A DNA stretch of 64,000 nt from Mugil cephalus (lineage: Eukaryota; Chordata; Actinopteri; Mugiliformes; Mugilidae): the NCBI RefSeq assembly GCF_022458985.1, contig NC_061779.1, forward strand, positions 16,103,001-16,167,000, in the 5' to 3' direction. Positions 12,354 to 26,500 of the stretch are shown piece by piece; within the stretch, counting starts at the first letter, position 1; every line of letters starts with the position of its first letter. Below the pieces are notes generated by a model. It had not been told where the DNA came from, searched no databases, and worked only from the letters and a program-made list of their open reading frames with translations. The position numbers were made by a program, and so were the translations under genes.

Positions 12354-14242
12354 TTATTTGGCATTACAAAGCAAGATTAGATTATTTACAGCAAGTGAGG
12401 TTGACTGCATATTCTGTCCGGTTATTAGGTGTCTGTCTATGACTGTGTGCACGGCATCTTCTTGACTTGCTGGAAAACAAACAAACAAGGTGGTTTTAGA
12501 AACAATGATCAGGCATTTTTACTAATTTAGCGCTGAGTGCTCCGCGGGTCAGCTCACCTGTGTATGATCCACCACTGTCTTTTACAAAGTCCTCTACAAT
12601 CAAGGGCAGGTTGGCAAAGTCAGGCCTCCGCACCAGTTCAAACACTGACGGCTTTGAAGAAACAGTTAATGAATAAATGAACACATGGTCACTGTATAAA
12701 TGTGTTTTATCCTCTACTATGTTTAAATAATACTAACCCCTGTTAGGCTGTAGCCACTGAAAATCCACGTCTGTCCGTCAGTGGCACAACACAGCGCCGA
12801 CACTCCCTGACCCAGCGCGCACACAGGCTCTGCACGGAGAAGGACACGGAGTGTTTATACAAAAGACAATCGGATTAAGCACTCGCTGCTTTTAAAAACG
12901 AGCCCCAAACTCACTTTGCTGAGAGATGAAGTGTGTGAGAATGCGGTGCAGAGAGCCGCTGTGCGCCAGGTCGTTTGGCGCTCCAGGGCAGTCTGGGATG
13001 AGGAGCGCCTGGTATCGGGCACCTTGAAAAGGTCGTCGTGACATGAGTGAGCCCAAACAGCAACAGCAACAACAGCAGTGATGAAGACATCCAAAATAGG
13101 TATGAAATTAATCTTCTCACCATCGATAGATTCAAGTTTGGCCGGTGTTGCGTAGGGTTTCACGTTGAAGTCCTGCACCCATCTAGCTGTACTTTCATCC
13201 ACTCCAACAAAGTCTATTGGCTTCCCCTGTAATTCAAAGAAACACTCAGGTTGTTATGATTAAACACATCATTAAGGTGTATGATAATTATTAACCCATG
13301 GACACTAATGTTTAAATGGGAGTTTTCTTACACATTGTTTCTGAAATTCCAGGAGCATCCCTGCAAACATGACTCAGCTATACTATCTACTTTGACATGT
13401 TTCTCAAATATTGGAATATTTTACTCCTGGAAAATATTTCCAACCAAGGTATCTGACAGTTTGAGCACCTACGTCAAGCTGAATGGGGGAAAAGGTGGTT
13501 TGTCATCCTTCCATCCTTATCTATTACCACTCATTCTGTAGAAGGTGAACTAAACAGCTTTCTATCACACTATTCAGATTTTGGGCTTTCTTCAAGCAGT
13601 TAAAGCTTTTCAAATGATAAAATACGTATATTTATTATGGGTAATATTTTCGAGTTTTAGAAAATGTCATTATTTTTTAACGAGTTGTTTATTTTTTGTA
13701 CGAAAAAATTCTGACTCAAAGGCAAATAATTTGCATATTTTGGGACACGTTTTTTTTCTTTTTCTTTTCTTCCAATAGGTCTTTAGTTTAATCAAGTTTT
13801 CCCACCTGGCCCAGCTTTAAAAGAGAATTTAAAAAAACATTATTTTTTACTCTTTTCATGGGCAAAACGTGACGGAATAACGTGCTGAGGTCACAGATCA
13901 TGGTTCACTGAAGTTGACGTTTTTTGTTTTTTTCACCCCAGGTATTAAGTATAGTCTCTTACCCCGGGAGTGGCTGTCTGGAGGTTAAACGCTGAGCTGC
14001 AGAGACTGAAGGACTGATGGAAAGACTTTGCTGACACCCCTGAATGAATGAACAAAACACGTCATTTTAAACACGCATCAGAATACGCAGCTCTGTGTTT
14101 GTTGAGCTAGCTGTAGCAAGCGGTGACCACAGCCAACAGGGAAATGAATGACTAAACCAAACTCCATCTGTCTACTATCACGAGTGGACACACCTTGAGG
14201 AGAAGCACTCGCCACTATGAGACAGGTTGGTTTCGCAGACAT
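12354..14242 (-). CDS. gatd1: Glutamine amidotransferase-like class 1 domain-containing protein 1 (PDDC1)
   Basis: Coding exons, 5' to 3': 14194-14242, 13963-14039, 13121-13226, 12915-13022, 12738-12829, 12558-12651, 12354-12469. They total 642 nt (213 aa). The protein belongs to the DJ-1/PfpI class 1 amidotransferase-like fold; its exact reaction is not well established. Recognised blocks are [13 protein letters not shown] at the N terminus, [23 protein letters not shown], the nucleophile-elbow-like [60 protein letters not shown] and DRHLITGQN near the C terminus. All match human GATD1 in order and length. The gene lies tail-to-head behind cd151, with only 564 bases between the cd151 stop and this start. 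Confidence 0.96.
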
Positions 14243-14806
14243 TTCATTAGCCTTTGCTTGACGTAAATAAGAAAAATATTTGTGGGTGAAACGGTGCAAA
14301 AGAAATAGGCAAAGAGGAAGTGCAGTCACCTGACAACAACATCCGCTCACGTAACTTCAAAATAAAAGTTCGATATTAAAGGGAAGAAAACAGATCTGAC
14401 ACATTGACTGGGAATAGAAAAAGATAGGCACCGTTTATTTGGATCAGGACAAAGAAATAATATGTTTTATCTATATATTTAGTTATATCTTTCATAAAGT
14501 GAACAAGACAAGCACTGATAGCAAAATCAGCCACAGCATGCTCATAATTCTCTGCTTTTACATATGGCTTTTTGGTTATAAGTTCATTCATGCACCCTGT
14601 GATAACACAATATGTAGGATGCACACAGCGTGCAAAGAAATTTTGCTTGAAACAAAGCGCAGCGCTGTCCAGCAGCCTTACAGTGTCTCTAGTGTGTGTA
14701 TTTTGTGTCACAATTTGTAGTGATAACTTCACAGCACTACAGAATTGTGAAAATATTTGGGGTTTTACAATAATGCCTCAAACATTATACAGTTCATAAT
14801 GTCAAG
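14243..14806 (-). other. gatd1 promoter and cd151 3' untranslated region
   Basis: This short gap holds both the 3' end of cd151 and the promoter of gatd1. A minus-strand AATAAA (plus-strand tttatt, 14434-14439) fits a cd151 poly(A) site near 14415. That leaves about 170 bases for the gatd1 promoter and leader. Confidence 0.55.
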
Positions 14807-16112
14807 TCAGTATGGATCTTCTTTCAGATTCCGATAGAGGCAGCACGTGAACATCATCCCCACCAGCTGTAAGAAAAGAGACACGAGGAACTTGTGAGTT
14901 CCACACAGGTACAAACGTTGTTCACAGTTCAGCCTGCTTGCAATTTGCACAACGTTAAAACTGAATTTGTATTTTGCTCAGTGGATAGGATTTTACCTGT
15001 AGAAATGCAATCCCTATACCCACTGCACCGAGGACATACAATTGACTCTGGATGAAGTCCTCTAATTTCGTGATACAGCCCCCCTGGTAAAAAGAGAAAT
15101 GGAAAGATATTAAAACCTTGTTAAAAACGGAACATTTAGCCAACGGAGAGTTCTGCCCACCTCCACCCTGTAGATGTTGGAAGGATGGTCCCTGCGGCCG
15201 CAGAGTTCACTGGGAGTTTTACAGCAGCTATCAGGAACAAGCTGTCCACTCTTTCCTGCCTGGATCCACGCACTGTCCCTCCAGTCTGAGAAGTTGTGAC
15301 TGCCACAACACTTAAACTGCGAGGGAGACGGGTCAGGGAAGAACAAAGGAAAGAAAATAAATGAGAAAATGTTGACTGTAACTCTGAGCCATTTCATGCC
15401 TTTAAAATGATCCGATAAACAAATAATATCACTCTTCCACACCTCCTGTTGGAGTTTGTCCACTGCCTCAGTGATGCTTTCCTCTCCTGGCTGCTTGTAT
15501 TTCTGCTGCATGGTAACCCTCAGATTCTGCTTGAGCTCCTCATCCAGCTGTCAACCAGACAGAAAAACTTAAAGGCAGGAAAAAAAAATCTGTCCCTTGC
15601 AAATCTCCTCCCATCAATAAAAATATCCCCAGGTCAAGTTACTTTCCCCTGTAACATTCCAGTCTACCTGTGCAATGCCCACGCACGCATAACTCAGAAT
15701 ATATGACCCCACTCCCTATTTCGCATCAAATAAAACCTGATTCTGCTGCTACACACATCAACCTGTTATAAAAACAGACTGATAAGAAAAGGAAACACAT
15801 GGCAACAGATTACCTGTTGGCAGAAAGGGAAACACTGGAGCAAGAAGAGGGGGGGAAGAAAGAGAGGTATAAGAAGGATGAAAAAACAGGACAAATGAAG
15901 AGCATGCACAGAAAGGCGTGCAGAGCAGATTTCACAACAGAGTGCAGCCACCGGGGCAATACATGGGTGTAAGAGTTTAAGAATAGAAATGATGGAAAAC
16001 AAGAAATGGTTTTTGAAATCACATGAAGGGCTAGTGGAACGAACAATACAGAAAATGCAGGCAGAAAGCAAAAGGTCAGCCGCAGTGACATTTAAAAATA
16101 GTAGAAAAAAAA

Positions 16113-16143
<31 letters not shown>

Positions 16144-17793
16144 CATATATATAATAAAAATAAAATCATCTAGCCACGCCATGTTTAGACTGAAAATGAC
16201 GTTATGTTGGACTAACACCAGTCCTATATATGCTTTGGTCTGATACGTGTCTATACACGTACAAACAGACTGTAAAGCACATTACCTCTTGGTAGTTGAT
16301 GTAGGCCAGGACACCAGCAATGATCTCCAGCAGGAAAATACAGAGTAACAAGATCAAATACTGTAGAGGAAATACATGAAATGTTATATTATATACATTA
16401 CAGACAGGAATGTGCTAACATGTGGAATTCATTCATGCAGTAGGGATATTGTCAGTGACGAAGGCATCTGTTCGTGGCTAAAAAGAAACGAAATACGAGC
16501 AATACTCCCGAGAGTAACAGGTTAAACTGCGTGGAAGGAAGTGATTCATTGCGTAGGTTGTGGGGGGTGTGAAAATATACATAACGTCAGGTTTGCTTTT
16601 GAATGTTATCCTCTCGCCGCGCGTGTCTGTCTCTCTCTCTCTTACACCCTTCACTCCAAGCAGCCGCCTGCGATGCCCTTCATTCCTCTGGCGTGACCCG
16701 CACTCTAAATGTAAACTCTTAAAGACACACTCTGCGTGACTTTGTCTGTTATATCTGACAGGCATGCCTGACATAATGAGCTGCGCCGAATGCAGACAGA
16801 CGAGACAGAAGGTCACCTGGGATTAACTTTCAATACACGACTCGGGCTCGGCGCTGTGTGTGTGTGTGTGTGTAAACAGGAACTAAAAAGTGTCTTAGTT
16901 TCTGATTTGACATAATTAAATGGGGTTTGAGCTTCAGCAGTGTGAAGTCAAACAACCAGGGTAAACAGTGTTTTGTGGGACCGGTCACTTTACCACAATC
17001 AAAAGGCTCTTCATCTCCTTCAGGGTGGCACAGCATCCGATTATCCCGGTCACTATGACAATGAGTCCAGCAGCTATCAGGATGTAAGCCGAGGCTGAGT
17101 AGAAGCCGGAGTTCAGTAAACTTATGTAGTCGCTCTTTTCCACCAGAGTCCACACGCCCACTGCCAACACAGCCCCTCCTGCCAGCTGACAAAACACACG
17201 CTTGCTATCAGCTCAATCCAAACCAGATGCTCATATCAAAAAAGCACCCACATAGTTTTAGCTCCCAAAATTTGACGATGATGCAAACGGGACAACGCCT
17301 TATACTCCCACTGTAAGCCTCAAGAGAAGTGCAGCTACTATTATTTGAGGCACATTAATCTGCATGGTGCATACTTTGTGGTTGGGAGTGACGGATTAGT
17401 CAATCCTTAAGGACGGAAGGAAATTGAAGTTAAAGAACTAAAAATAATAGAAGTGGGATTGTCTTTGAAAAACAGTTAATAATGTTTGCAGTTTTTTCCC
17501 CCTTTGGCTCCACAGAAACTACTGCAGTCTATTTTATAACAGCGAGAATTAATCTCAGTGTCATAAAAGGGTCGTTTTCATCAGTATCGATGGCAAATGA
17601 GTCGAAGCATGGCTTTCAACTTGAAGTTAATTATTGCTACCTAGCACATTAATAATTATCACAGCTTTCACTGGAGCCCTTAATGGTTTGTTCCTGCTGG
17701 TTAACTTACCCAGAAAAGGATGTTGAAGAGAAAGAGCAGATATTTCAGGCAAACTGTCCCACAGGTGTTTGTTTTTTCACGTCGAGCTTCCAT
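14807..17793 (-). CDS. cd151: Tetraspanin CD151
   Basis: Coding exons, 5' to 3': 17710-17793, 16994-17185, 16286-16360, 15443-15547, 15161-15316, 14997-15083, 14807-14866. They total 759 nt (252 aa; human 253). CD151 is a four-pass plasma-membrane tetraspanin that binds laminin-binding integrins and organises adhesion microdomains. Visible features are [11 protein letters not shown] before TM1, [13 protein letters not shown] in the small loop, TM2 and TM3, and a large loop with CCG ([15 protein letters not shown]), PDSCC and EGGC. The C-terminal YRNL fits the YxxPhi endocytic signal. Juxtamembrane cysteines ([17 protein letters not shown]) are candidate palmitoylation sites. The site matching human integrin-binding QRD reads RRD here. 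The acceptor lies directly before the ATG, so a non-coding first exon exists upstream. Confidence 0.97.
16113..16155. repeat. (AC)n(AT)n microsatellite
   Basis: A compound dinucleotide run lies in a cd151 intron: a short CA tract followed by about 16 AT units with one interruption. Confidence 0.95.
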
Positions 17794-19232
17794 TCTGAAA
17801 AAAAGAAAAAGAAAAGAAAAAAAAAGGACACAAATCCAAATATAAAACTCCCAAGACTTTCTCTGGAGAGGATTAAATGGCACAACTCAATCTCCCCCTA
17901 GGGAGTAAACAGAAGATGCTGTGAGTGCAGACCGTACCTCTTAGTTCCTCTCATAGTATGCTTAATATCACACAGCTTTCTGCTTAAGCCTATTTATTTC
18001 TGATTGAGATTAGTTGCAGTTCACATTTAGGAATTTCCTCTTTCAGTTTGCCTTAGTTCCACCTTTAGTGCGAAGCGTCTACTGGCTGGGGCTCAAACTT
18101 GACTGCAGCGCACATTTGTACATTTAACCTGTGGCTAACGGGAGACTGAACCGTGTCGTGCATTTCAAGTTGGTTTTAACAGAGCGATAGAAAGAGCTCA
18201 CCGATGAAATCAAATATGTTGTGGGCAAAACATACTTAACAACTTGTGTCACATGTCATCCAGCAGACAGATATATACCGAATGTCCCCATCTCAGTAAC
18301 TTAAGCTGATGGGCTCACTCTTCAGTGACACACTGTTGACATTTTAGTCTTTACTTTGAGATTTAGTCAAAGTCCGCTTTTATCCTATCCTAAACTGAAC
18401 TTCCTTTGCTTCTATTATAAGAGACGTTGTGACCCTTAGCATCATGGGAGACGGGGGATTTTAAAGTTTCAGACACTGGTGAATATTTCTTTTTGCAAAG
18501 CAAATCAAGAAAGGGTAAAGTGACAACAGATGTGAAATGGTGAATACATTCAAAACGTGAACTCATAAGAATTTAGGGGTATAGAAAATGTGCAAATACG
18601 ACTGAAAACAATACCCTAATGGTCAACATTCAGAGTTATTTTTAACCCATTGTGTCATGGAAAAATTGCTCTCGCTTTCCGCTGAGGCCAAAATACTCCT
18701 ACCTGATTTTAGCTGGTGGGCCCCCGAAGGATGTAGATTATCGGGGTAACGTCTTCCCGGATCCCACTAACCCCCGTGTCACCGTGCTACTGTCTCTGAA
18801 GGTTAGCTGCAACAGTGTAAGCTCTCAGCTTACACAGCCAGACCCAAGCCTCCTACCAAAGCGTCTGACAGCCTGTCCTCTTTTGGCAGGGCAGGCAGCT
18901 CGCCCCTCCACATGCGGCTATACGGAGGACTAGTCTGCCCCCAGCTGGTTTCTCATGCACCTCAGCTGTACCGGCCTGAAGAAAACTCTTCAGTTATTTG
19001 AAAAAGACCATGACACAAAAGGAGTCATTAAAAATATATTTCACTTTATGTTTTCTAAAAGTTACATAACGACTTATTCAGTAAACGTATTCACAGAAAG
19101 GCGACGCTGTCAAGTTAATACGAGTGACCCCAGGACCTCGATGAGCCGGCGTTGCCGTGGATACAGCATTGCTCCACTGAACCGGGACGCCTGGAAGTTT
19201 TTTAGTAACAAGTCTTTTCAGTCGTCCGCTGT
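17794..19232 (-). other. cd151 upstream region and CRACR2B-like 3' flank
   Basis: No coding exon is recognised. A minus-strand donor at 18703 (AAAATCAG|GTAGGAG), preceded by a relatively GC-rich stretch up to about 18920, is a candidate non-coding first exon for cd151. The rest must hold the 3' untranslated region of the CRACR2B-like gene; no poly(A) signal is convincing. Confidence 0.35.
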
Positions 19233-20499
19233 TCATGTACAGCAACTTCTTCTAGCTTTGTCCTCGGTCAGTGAAAGTGCACCTTGACATTGTTGATCGT
19301 GTAGTGTAACCAAAATCCTAAAATGATGGGAAAAAAAAGAAATAAAACGCCCAATAAATAACTAGTAATAACTAAACGTGGTCATTATTCAGTTACAATT
19401 ATTTTACTACTTTTGTCCATTTTTTGTCCAAAATCAAAAATAAATCCTGATTAAAGAAATTGATCAAGATAAAATTATAAAAAATATGCCTTCTCTGCAT
19501 TAATTTAGTGTCTGTAAATATACTTGGGGTTTGGACTGTTTGTCAGACAAAACAAGCTAGGTTATTTAAAGGCTGACATTTTGCCTTATCACAGTTCAGG
19601 CTGTGATAAGTCAAAATATCAGGCTTTAAATAGAGCTTGTGTATTAATGGGATAATAATTGTCCCAGTAAGTCGATTAATCACAATGTACAAAGGCAAGA
19701 CCTCCCTAAATGTAACCATTATTAAGAACTTCCCTTACAGTGACAAGTAAAAATGGTTTCTGTGCAAAACTGTGTGACGTAGTTTTCAAAAGATGTAAAA
19801 CTACAAACGGCCCCAGAAACCTGCATATAGGTAAACCAACACAGTCTGTGTAAAGGTTTCAACAAAAACTGACTCTTTGTGAAAATAGGACTGTATTTCA
19901 GGACTGTGTTTTTTTTATTTTAAAGTGGCAGCTGGGTGTGGTGACAATAAAAAAGTACTAATATATGTACAAACATTCGATCTAATTCAGGGGTCTTCAG
20001 CGTTTTTCAGGCTAAGGGCCCCAAACTGAAGGAGAAACCAGGACGGGACCCGCTACCTACTATATGTGTTCTATATCAAACTCGGCCTAGTGCTATTTAT
20101 ACATATGCATCATTATCATCATTGTGCATTGAATATTAGGCTGTAAAAAGGGGCGGGGCCTGCTGTGTACAGGAGGCTTAGATTGACAGGTCTAGTGCGG
20201 CGCTCTGTGTGAAACTGTGTGTTGTTGAGACAACTCCTGTATCGCTGCAGGTGTAAGCAGGGGAAAGTGTTGACTGAAAGATAACGTCTTCTGGCTCAAT
20301 TTATCCCTTTACTGAAAAATGTTGGATTAATGTGTATAGAAATTTAAATTTGTGGGGGAAACTTAAAAAAATAAATAAATAAAAATGTCTAATCAGCCAA
20401 TGATTTTGCGTCCCCCCTGCAGTGTACCTCTGCAGACCCCCTAGGGGTCATGGACCCCCTGTTGAAGACCTATGATCTAGATTATATGAAGGCTATTAA

Positions 20500-20531
<32 letters not shown>

Positions 20532-23500
20532 TTAAAAACAAACAAACAAACAAACAAAAAATGAAATGCGGTGCCTTACCCAGCCAGGTGAGTCATGAGC
20601 TCGTCCATGTTACGTCCAGTCTTGGCACTGCACTCATAAAACAAAGCCTGGTGCTGCTGTATAAACCAATATGTTTAAAATACAGTTTATATGATTTATT
20701 TAAAAGTAATTTTCCTACTTTAGCAGCTACTTTAGGAGTAAATCACTGCGGTAAGTGGCCTGGATATTCAAATGCGTCTCACCTCTGCCAGCCTCTGCCC
20801 CTCTCTTGATGTCACTTTTCTGCTGTGACCGTCTGCCGCGTCCAGTTTGTTCCCCAGCAGCATCATTACGGCACCTTCACACATTTTCTCCTAAGGCAGA
20901 CATGCAGGTTACGTGAACCGTGGTTATTTTATCAAACGTATACCAGTGTGCAGACATGCCATTACACTGTTTTTGACGCGCCAACATCAAAAAGAATAAA
21001 ATTAAGACTTAAGATGTCACCATTGTTTGCTGAGATTCAAACTACACCTTTCCGGCAATAAACTGCATGTGTATTCAAATTAGGACGAAATGTTTTGCAT
21101 GTTTTTACATCCACGGTAACTCCACCTGCTCACCTTAACCGAGTCTATCCAGCCTCTCACCGCGGTGAAGGAGGCCGAGTTAGTTATGTCATACATGGCA
21201 AGGACGCCGTCAGCCTTTCTGTAGTATTGTTCGGTGATGCTACGGTACCTGAAAAATAAGTAAGAAGAGTAACAATTAAAACACAACACGCACACCCACT
21301 AAAAACAACAACATAAAAAAAAGCAGTTTCCTAACCTCTCCTGCCCTGCGGTGTCCCAGAGCTGCAGGGTGATGGTGGTGGAGTCCACAGTTAAAGTCTT
21401 CATCTGAAAATCTATACCTAAAAACAAACCAAGCCACGTGGTTTCACATTTGCCTTGTAAACGTTGCTCAGCCATAACATTATGACCATCGACGAGTGAA
21501 GTGAGTAATTATCTCGTTACCGTGGCATCTACCAGTGGATGGGATATATTAGACGACAAGGGAACATCCTCAACGTTGATGTGATAGAAGCAGGAAAAAA
21601 TGGGCAAACTGTGTTGTCTACATATTTGGGCCATTGTCACAATAGGCCTGTGAGCATTGTAACTGAATCACAGATCCAGTCTGATGAATCGTGTTTTCTT
21701 TTGCATAGATGGCTGGGTGCATGTGCATCACTTACCTGGGAAACACGTGGCACCTGTATGAACTATGGGAAGCTTGAAGACCTTAGGTCCTACCATTCGT
21801 GTGGATGTTACCTACCTATGTTACCTAGGCAATGTGGCGGACCATGTGCACCCTTTCATGGAAATTATATTCCCTGATGGCAGCATAATGCACTCTGCCA
21901 CGAAGTAATAATCGTCCAGGGACTGGTTTGAGGAATGAATACAAGGTCTTAAATTGGCCTCCAGATTTCTCCAAAAGTTGTTGAGGCAAAAGTCAAAACT
22001 AGACAATACTAGGCATGTGGTCATAATGTTATTGCTGATTGTTCCTTTTATATTTACTTCAACAATCTTCAAGAAAAGAATGCTAGTAATAATAAAAAAA
22101 TAAAAAAGCTTACCAACAGTGGTGCTCATTTGACTGTAGAAGTGTCCTGTGCAGTAGTGCCTGATGAAGGAGGTCTTACCCACCCCTGAGTTACCCAGAA
22201 ATACCACCTTGAACACTCGCTGGGGATTGACAGTGTTGCTCTAAAGTGCAGGTAAAGGGACCAAACGTCACATTTTTATATCAATCTGATATTTCAGTTT
22301 TTAAGAGGGACAATGTTTTTGCTTGATAACAGCTTTCCCCTGCTATAATTACTGCTCTTTTTTAATCTCTGCTATTAAACGTAAGGTTGTAGTGGAAAAT
22401 GTGTGTATTTGCAGATTTAATATTTTCCCTACCTGAGTTTGGGTCTGTTCAACAACCTCACACCTGTCTCTACATGACCGTTGGTGCCTCTTGGAGGAAT
22501 TTGTCACCCCTCTCATTTTGTCCTGCTCCAACTCATCGGAAGAGCTCAGCTGTCTTCAGAATCAACGAATACACAAAATTAGTGCCTTCCTTTCCCGTGG
22601 CCGTCTGCCACGTCACTGCAAACATGACAAATGTACGTGGTCGGTCATACAAACCTTTTCACGGGCTTGTCTGGCAGTAAGTAGTTACCTATGACTGACC
22701 CTTTCTTCTGCAAGGGTACTGAGGCATTTGGAGTCTAAAAGGTTTTTGTGGAAGGCAGAAGAAATGGTTTTATTAAGATTTTATAGGTGTGAATAGATTT
22801 TGAGTATTAATACATGGATGAACTATTGCACGTGTCAAAGAAACATCAATTAACTCTATCTCTGTAGTAATAGGTAGATTATAGGAATGCAGTCCAAATG
22901 TGGTATTTATGTGGTATTTATTCTGTTCCAAGTAATTTAACATCGTAATCATTTATCAACAATACAAATATTTGTTTACACTGTATATCACATGACAAGA
23001 AAAAAATATACACAAAATGACTAACAAGAACTTGTTTTGTTGTGGTCACTCCTTTTTTTTTGCATTCTTGGCCTTTAAAATTAAAATCCACAACAACATT
23101 CATCTACAGTGAACAGTTTTGGCAACAATACTATATATTAATATTCTCAAAGATTGCATATGGGACACGTAAATACTGATCCGCTTTAGATCACTTGCAT
23201 AAATAGTGCAACAATGACTAATACACATACTGTATATATCTATATATACACTTGTTCCTTCAGGTTGACATAGGACCACGTAAATGCCAAATCCTTCACT
23301 GACCACGTCCACGGAAAAACAACATTGCAAATACTGTGCTAGTGACATTAATCAATAACCAAAAATAACAGCTGCCCATAGAAATAGTCATTGTCCAGAG
23401 GATGGAAGTTATGAAGCGTGAAGGGATTCCAGGACTTAGCTTAAAGGCTGATAAACCTGCTGTGTCCACGGCACACAAAAGTCTTCATTGAGGTAATAAG

Positions 23501-26500
23501 TTAATGGCAGATGAGGAAGGACAGAGTGTCTGTGACTAACCCTCTTCTGAGACTGCTGGGCGTCCTTCTCGTCTCGCAGCATTTTGTTCATATCCCTGAC
23601 ACAGAAAGAGTCATGGATTCAAGTGCATTGACTGATAAGAGTTTGATGAAGGAAGTTAAATTGAAACAGCAGCTCTTTAGACTTACCTCAGTATCTCCAG
23701 CTGTCTCAAGAGACTGTCCTTCTCTTTCTTCATGTTTCTTGATACTTTCATCACGTTTCTACGGTGAACCAGACAAAGCACAGATTAAAGCTGGTGAGAC
23801 TGTATATTTTTCTCATATACCATGAAAATACATGATGATAACTTGTCGTGTATCTAAAGTCTACATGTCTGTGAAGGTTTTCAGTCATTCAGGTCATAGT
23901 AACCCAAAAGGCGTTGAATAAAGGCAACAGGACTTGTACAATTATTATTTTTTGTATGCTGTGGACACAGCAGGGCTCAGCAGGTCAATCATTGCTTTCA
24001 TTAGTGATTTGTGAAGAGTCTTCACAAATCGATGGACTTCAGGCTTAGTGTCTCAAAGAGGATAAAAGGTCAGACTAACATCTTGGTAGTTTGGTCGTTT
24101 TATGAGACTTTTTGAAAAATACAGATTTACACCAGCCTGATCCTTTAAAACAGTCAAATGTCAAAGTGCAAATATATTTAAATATTTTTCAAAACTATGC
24201 CGAACACATTTTTCACTTACAGTATTTACCCCCTTTAGGGTTAAGATTTCTAGTGACTACTACTCTGGTCTTGTTCAGCCTGCTTCACTGTATTTAACAG
24301 GAGATCACATGACTACCGTACAGTGTATTTAGAGTTCTTTATCAACACCAATGAAACAGACACATTCTAATAAAACAATCTTAAGCTAAAACAGGTTTGT
24401 CTGTTATTTAGCCTAGCTAAATAAAATGGGGTTGTAAAAACAATCAACGCGTGTCAGTACACACAGACAATACAACGCCTCCTTATGTTGAATTAACAGC
24501 TCTTTTAGTTATTTTGAAGAAGCTATGAATGCCATAAGATTTAGTTATATCATAAATTATCTTTCTTTGCGGAGGAATGCTAAAAACTGATCATCATTAA
24601 AATAATATAATGTGGTTTTAAAATTGAAATTCCTCTTGTGATCTTGGTCGGTCACCTCTGTCTGGCCACTTGCTCCTCGGCAGCGCTGTGCTGTATTGAG
24701 TTGAGTTGACTCAGAGCGTCCTCCAGCTGCTCTCTGCTGCTCTCCACCTGCTCCTGTAGCTGCATGTTGAGGCTCCTCAGCTGCAGGTTCTGCTCCTTAA
24801 TGTTTGCTTGCTCGAGGCCTAGCTGCCGGATTCTGGTCTCGAGCTAACGACAAAAGCCTTTTAACATTAACCTTTGACACTTCTCCGAAGTAACACCCGG
24901 TATCATTTGGATGCCTACCTCTTTGTGTTTGCTCATCATGTTCTCCAGTTCTTGCTCACGCATCCTCAGCTCCTCTTCTAGCTGTACCCCTCTCTGCTTC
25001 AGTTTAATACTGTCCTTGATTTCACAACAAATAAATCAAATTAACACTCTTGTCAAACGGCACAACAGCAAACCAGGACACGTCTGTACCTCCGCCAAGC
25101 GTTTCTCCTTCTCCTCTCTGATTTGGTTTTCCATTTCTTCATATATGGACCGAACAATCTCATCATGTTCAGTCTCCCGTCTGAAAAGAAACAAAAGAGG
25201 GATTCATTTTGTGGACTCGACGTGAGCCAAATGGCAGTTAGAGTGACTGTGGTGGGAGGAAGCAGAGACCTGCGTAGAACTTGTTCTAGGCTGTCTCTTT
25301 CTCTGATGGTGTCCTGTAAATGGGACACGGCGTGGACCAGGACCCCCTCCAGGACAGTCAGCAGCTCCGGCCTGTCTCTCTGGAGCTCACACCACAGGGA
25401 ACGTAGATCCTGTTGACTGATACACAACACAATCCAACCTTAACTGAACAACATCACAGAGACGGCACCGTGAAATATATTACGGCCACTAATATATTTC
25501 TTTACTTGTACATTATGGCATGTTTAGTATGACCTGCACAAAGTATGATTACTTTAAAAATGACTCATCTTAAATATTTGAATTATTTGCTCAACAAAAA
25601 GTTTTGGACATTTTAAATCTTCGTATACAGTATACACACCCTTTGCTAATTTTATTAGGTACACAATCTAATACAGGCAATAATACAACTTCATATTAAG
25701 TTGAAGTAAAGTGTTAAGTAGTTATTGTTGGTATTCTAATGGAAAATACTTAAAGTATTGGAGTTCTTGCCTCAAAATATCCCGGCGCTGCTGATATGCA
25801 AATACCAGGCAGCAGAAGAATGCTTCCTCTGTGTGCTAAAAGGATAAACTCTCACTTATAAAATCTCAGTAGTTCAACTAAAACGTATACTTAGACCAGC
25901 TTCTGAGGCTTTTTGGAAGGTGTGCGCGAATGTTTAAAGATGCCCACGGTGCTATATCGTACTGTACAAGTCAATGTATAACTCTTGATGCAACGTAATG
26001 GCAATAAACTTGTGATCTCACTCTTTGAAAAGTTTGTCGGCACCGAGCTCCATTAGTATGCTTTCGAATCTGGCTGCAGTGGGGTCCTGGGACCAGTCCA
26101 CCCCATCCACATCCTCTTCTGTATCCTCTTGACTTAGCTCAGTCGTCTCTTCCAGCCCAACCAACTCGCCTGCACCGCAGAGAAGAGAAAAGGACACGTT
26201 TATTTTTTTTAGAGGAGCTTTTTTACATAGGTCTAAAACCGCTGCACTAAAACATACTACACTCACCAAGCCCTGTGTTAAATTCAATAGGAGTGAGGAA
26301 TCCATTACTCTTTCGGTCCAGACTTTCAAACACTGTCTCCAGCTGTTCAGGGGACAGTGGCAACTCTCCCTCCAGCCTCTGACAAAGAAAAGACCGAAGG
26401 TTCAACACTGTAGTCAGCTTAAATCTTGTTATTCTGCCACATTAAACCGATTACCTGCATATCCCGTTTTGTGATGAACCCTTTCCCCTCTTTATCGCAC

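Noticed and set aside
12911-13135. Minus-strand frame over gatd1 exons 3-4
   Set aside because: It runs through the 98-base intron between two gatd1 exons and is in the wrong frame for both.
15766-16218. 150-codon hydrophobic minus-strand frame
   Set aside because: It lies in a cd151 intron over an AC/AT microsatellite; the phenylalanine and tyrosine runs come from repeat sequence, and the cd151 exons splice across it in phase.
25270-25416. Acceptor at CAACAG for the fourth CRACR2B-like exon
   Set aside because: It would break the reading phase; the acceptor seven bases upstream restores the conserved QQDLRSLW block.
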